Assembly (NCBI GenBank): GCA_964537995.1 | Contig: CAZICW010000011.1 | Span: forward strand, 1 to 38,882 | Length of the DNA: 38,882 nucleotides | Direction of reading: 5' to 3' | From: JAFLUQ01 sp964537995 | GTDB taxonomy: Bacteria > Bacillota > Clostridia > UMGS1883 | In this document: one piece after another, positions 38,160-38,882 of the stretch | Layout of the letters: each line of letters opens with the position of its first letter | Numbering within the stretch: position 1 is the stretch's first letter | The notes under the pieces: model-generated | What the model saw: only the letters and a program-made list of their open reading frames with translations | Databases searched by the model: none | Told to the model about the DNA's origin: nothing | Position numbers and translations under genes: made by a program

Positions 38160-38208
38160 GACAAAAACAATCGGCGCTTCGCCGCATTGTCCTGGTGAAG
38201 CGCCGATT
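38160..38208 (-). terminator. terminator of the minus-strand helical gene
   Basis: AATCGGCGCTTC (38169-38180) and GAAGCGCCGATT (38197-38208) form a perfect 12-bp stem. Read on the minus strand it is followed by GTTTTTGTC, then a T-run, so it ends the transcript of the gene at 38226 and above. Confidence 0.88.
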
Positions 38209-38225
38209 ATCCGGCAAGCCGTCAA

Positions 38226-38882
38226 TCAAAGCTCATTGTCGCTTTTGATGTCCTCAAATTCTATTATCGGAGATACTCCTCCAACATCGGAGGAAGCTTC
38301 GTCGGTCGTTACATAGGATCTTTCATTGCCCCCGCCCGGCAAAGCAACGCTCAACGCGCCCGACGACACAAGAGCCCTTATCTGAGCCTTTATTGCGGTT
38401 CTTTCTTCGTCCGTCTCAGCCTTTTCCAAGGCTTCCGCAAGCTCCTTCAGCTTTGCGGCAAGCTCGCTGTCGGAAAACGAACTCTCCTCGGAAAGCGCGC
38501 CGCTGCGGTGATATGTCAGATACTGCTTTTTCAAGCTTTTGAATACTCGTTCCATGCTTTCAAGCTCCGAATCCGTCATTGACGTATAATCCAAGTCATA
38601 GTCGGCAAGTTCGCTGTGCTGTCCGATTATTCCGTCAATCAAGGTCTGGATTTCGGCTTTTTGTTCGGCGGTTTTTGCGTCCTCCATGTCGTCAACGAGA
38701 TCCTCCAGAAGCTCCAGAGCCTTTACAAGCTCCGAATTGTTCAGCTTCACTCTGTTTCGGTCGGGACGGATTGCTTCGAACGGGCGGTCTTTTTTGTCAT
38801 TGCCGACCAAGGCATTTTTTTCCGAGCTTTCAAGCGCATCCTCAATGCTGTCGAGCTTGTCTTCAATTTCCTCAAGCTGCTG
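38226..38882 (-). CDS. acidic helical protein, N-terminus outside window
   Basis: Only the C-terminal 218 residues are present; the frame is open to the right edge, where QQLEEIEDKLDSIEDALE reads as a coiled coil. Most of the rest is highly charged, Glu/Asp/Lys-rich helix with heptad-like leucines (LNNSELVKALELLEDLVDD; LAAKLKELAEALEKAETDEE). It ends in a flexible acidic tail. No signal peptide or membrane segment is visible in this part. No family recognised; could be a scaffolding or regulatory protein. Confidence 0.75.
   Translation of the reverse strand, partial: QQLEEIEDKLDSIEDALESSEKNALVGNDKKDRPFEAIRPDRNRVKLNNSELVKALELLEDLVDDMEDAKTAEQKAEIQTLIDGIIGQHSELADYDLDYTSMTDSELESMERVFKSLKKQYLTYHRSGALSEESSFSDSELAAKLKELAEALEKAETDEERTAIKAQIRALVSSGALSVALPGGGNERSYVTTDEASSDVGGVSPIIEFEDIKSDNEL

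Noticed and set aside
1..38882. CRISPR arrays, insertion sequences, integrase or phage genes, toxin-antitoxin pairs, rRNA
   Set aside because: No regularly spaced repeats, transposase-like proteins, long terminal inverted repeats or such gene pairs were seen in any frame.

Overview
The window looks like a core-chromosome segment of a bacterium in the Firmicutes (Bacillota), most likely class Clostridia and possibly an Oscillospirales/Ruminococcaceae-type gut anaerobe. The evidence is strong AGGAGG-type ribosome sites, consensus sigma-A promoters with 17-nt spacers, Firmicutes gene orders (holB-ricT; obg-yhbY-nadD-yqeK-rsfS-leuS; tig-clpP-clpX), a SpoVB-like flippase and families typical of Clostridia (DUF5693, NusG domain II with Gx transporter, DUF1540, DUF1538 with PII). 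Base composition is roughly balanced by eye. The species assignment is inference. I see no tRNA or rRNA gene, CRISPR array, prophage, insertion sequence or replication origin.

Layout. 30-1367 (-): gdhA, driven by a promoter that sits inside the terminator hairpin of the operon upstream of it. 1589-9130 (-): seven tightly packed genes, murJ, a DUF5693 membrane protein, a shikimate kinase family protein, holB, ricT, a 2-hydroxyacid dehydrogenase and a HAD phosphatase, all apparently from one promoter at 9171-9199. 9319-11781 (+): a SpoVB-like flippase and an Mrp-type Fe-S carrier ATPase with its own promoter and a foldable leader. 12027-15239 (+): tig, clpP, clpX. 15340-18122: a ferritin-like protein (-) divergent from a DUF1538 transporter and a tandem PII-type sensor (+). 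18124-20483 (-): phosphoesterase, NusG domain II protein, Gx transporter, esterase. 20573-20761 (+): a DUF1540 cysteine-rich peptide.

20918-27950 (-): obg, yhbY, nadD, yqeK, rsfS, leuS, thrC, combining ribosome assembly, NAD synthesis and translation. 28070-28381 (-): a rhodanese, divergent from 28559-31616 (+): a YbaK-type deacylase, an MscS channel and a double-length DMT transporter, whose promoter carries a perfect 20-bp palindrome. 31710-34564 (-): a YfcE-type phosphodiesterase, coaX, malic enzyme and a small membrane protein. 34687-35505 (+): three small uncharacterised genes. 35643-38021 (+): a secreted multi-domain carbohydrate-binding protein. 38226-38882 (-): the C-terminal part of an acidic helical protein cut by the window edge.

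No gene-free stretch exceeds 300 bases. The longest gaps (about 185-245 nt: 1368-1588, 9131-9318, 11782-12026, 28382-28558, 38022-38225) hold promoters, terminators or leaders, listed separately. The most interesting material is the DUF1538/tandem-PII cassette, the structured mrp leader, the nested gdhA promoter/terminator, the fused double DMT transporter and the three-gene cluster at 34.7-35.5 kb.
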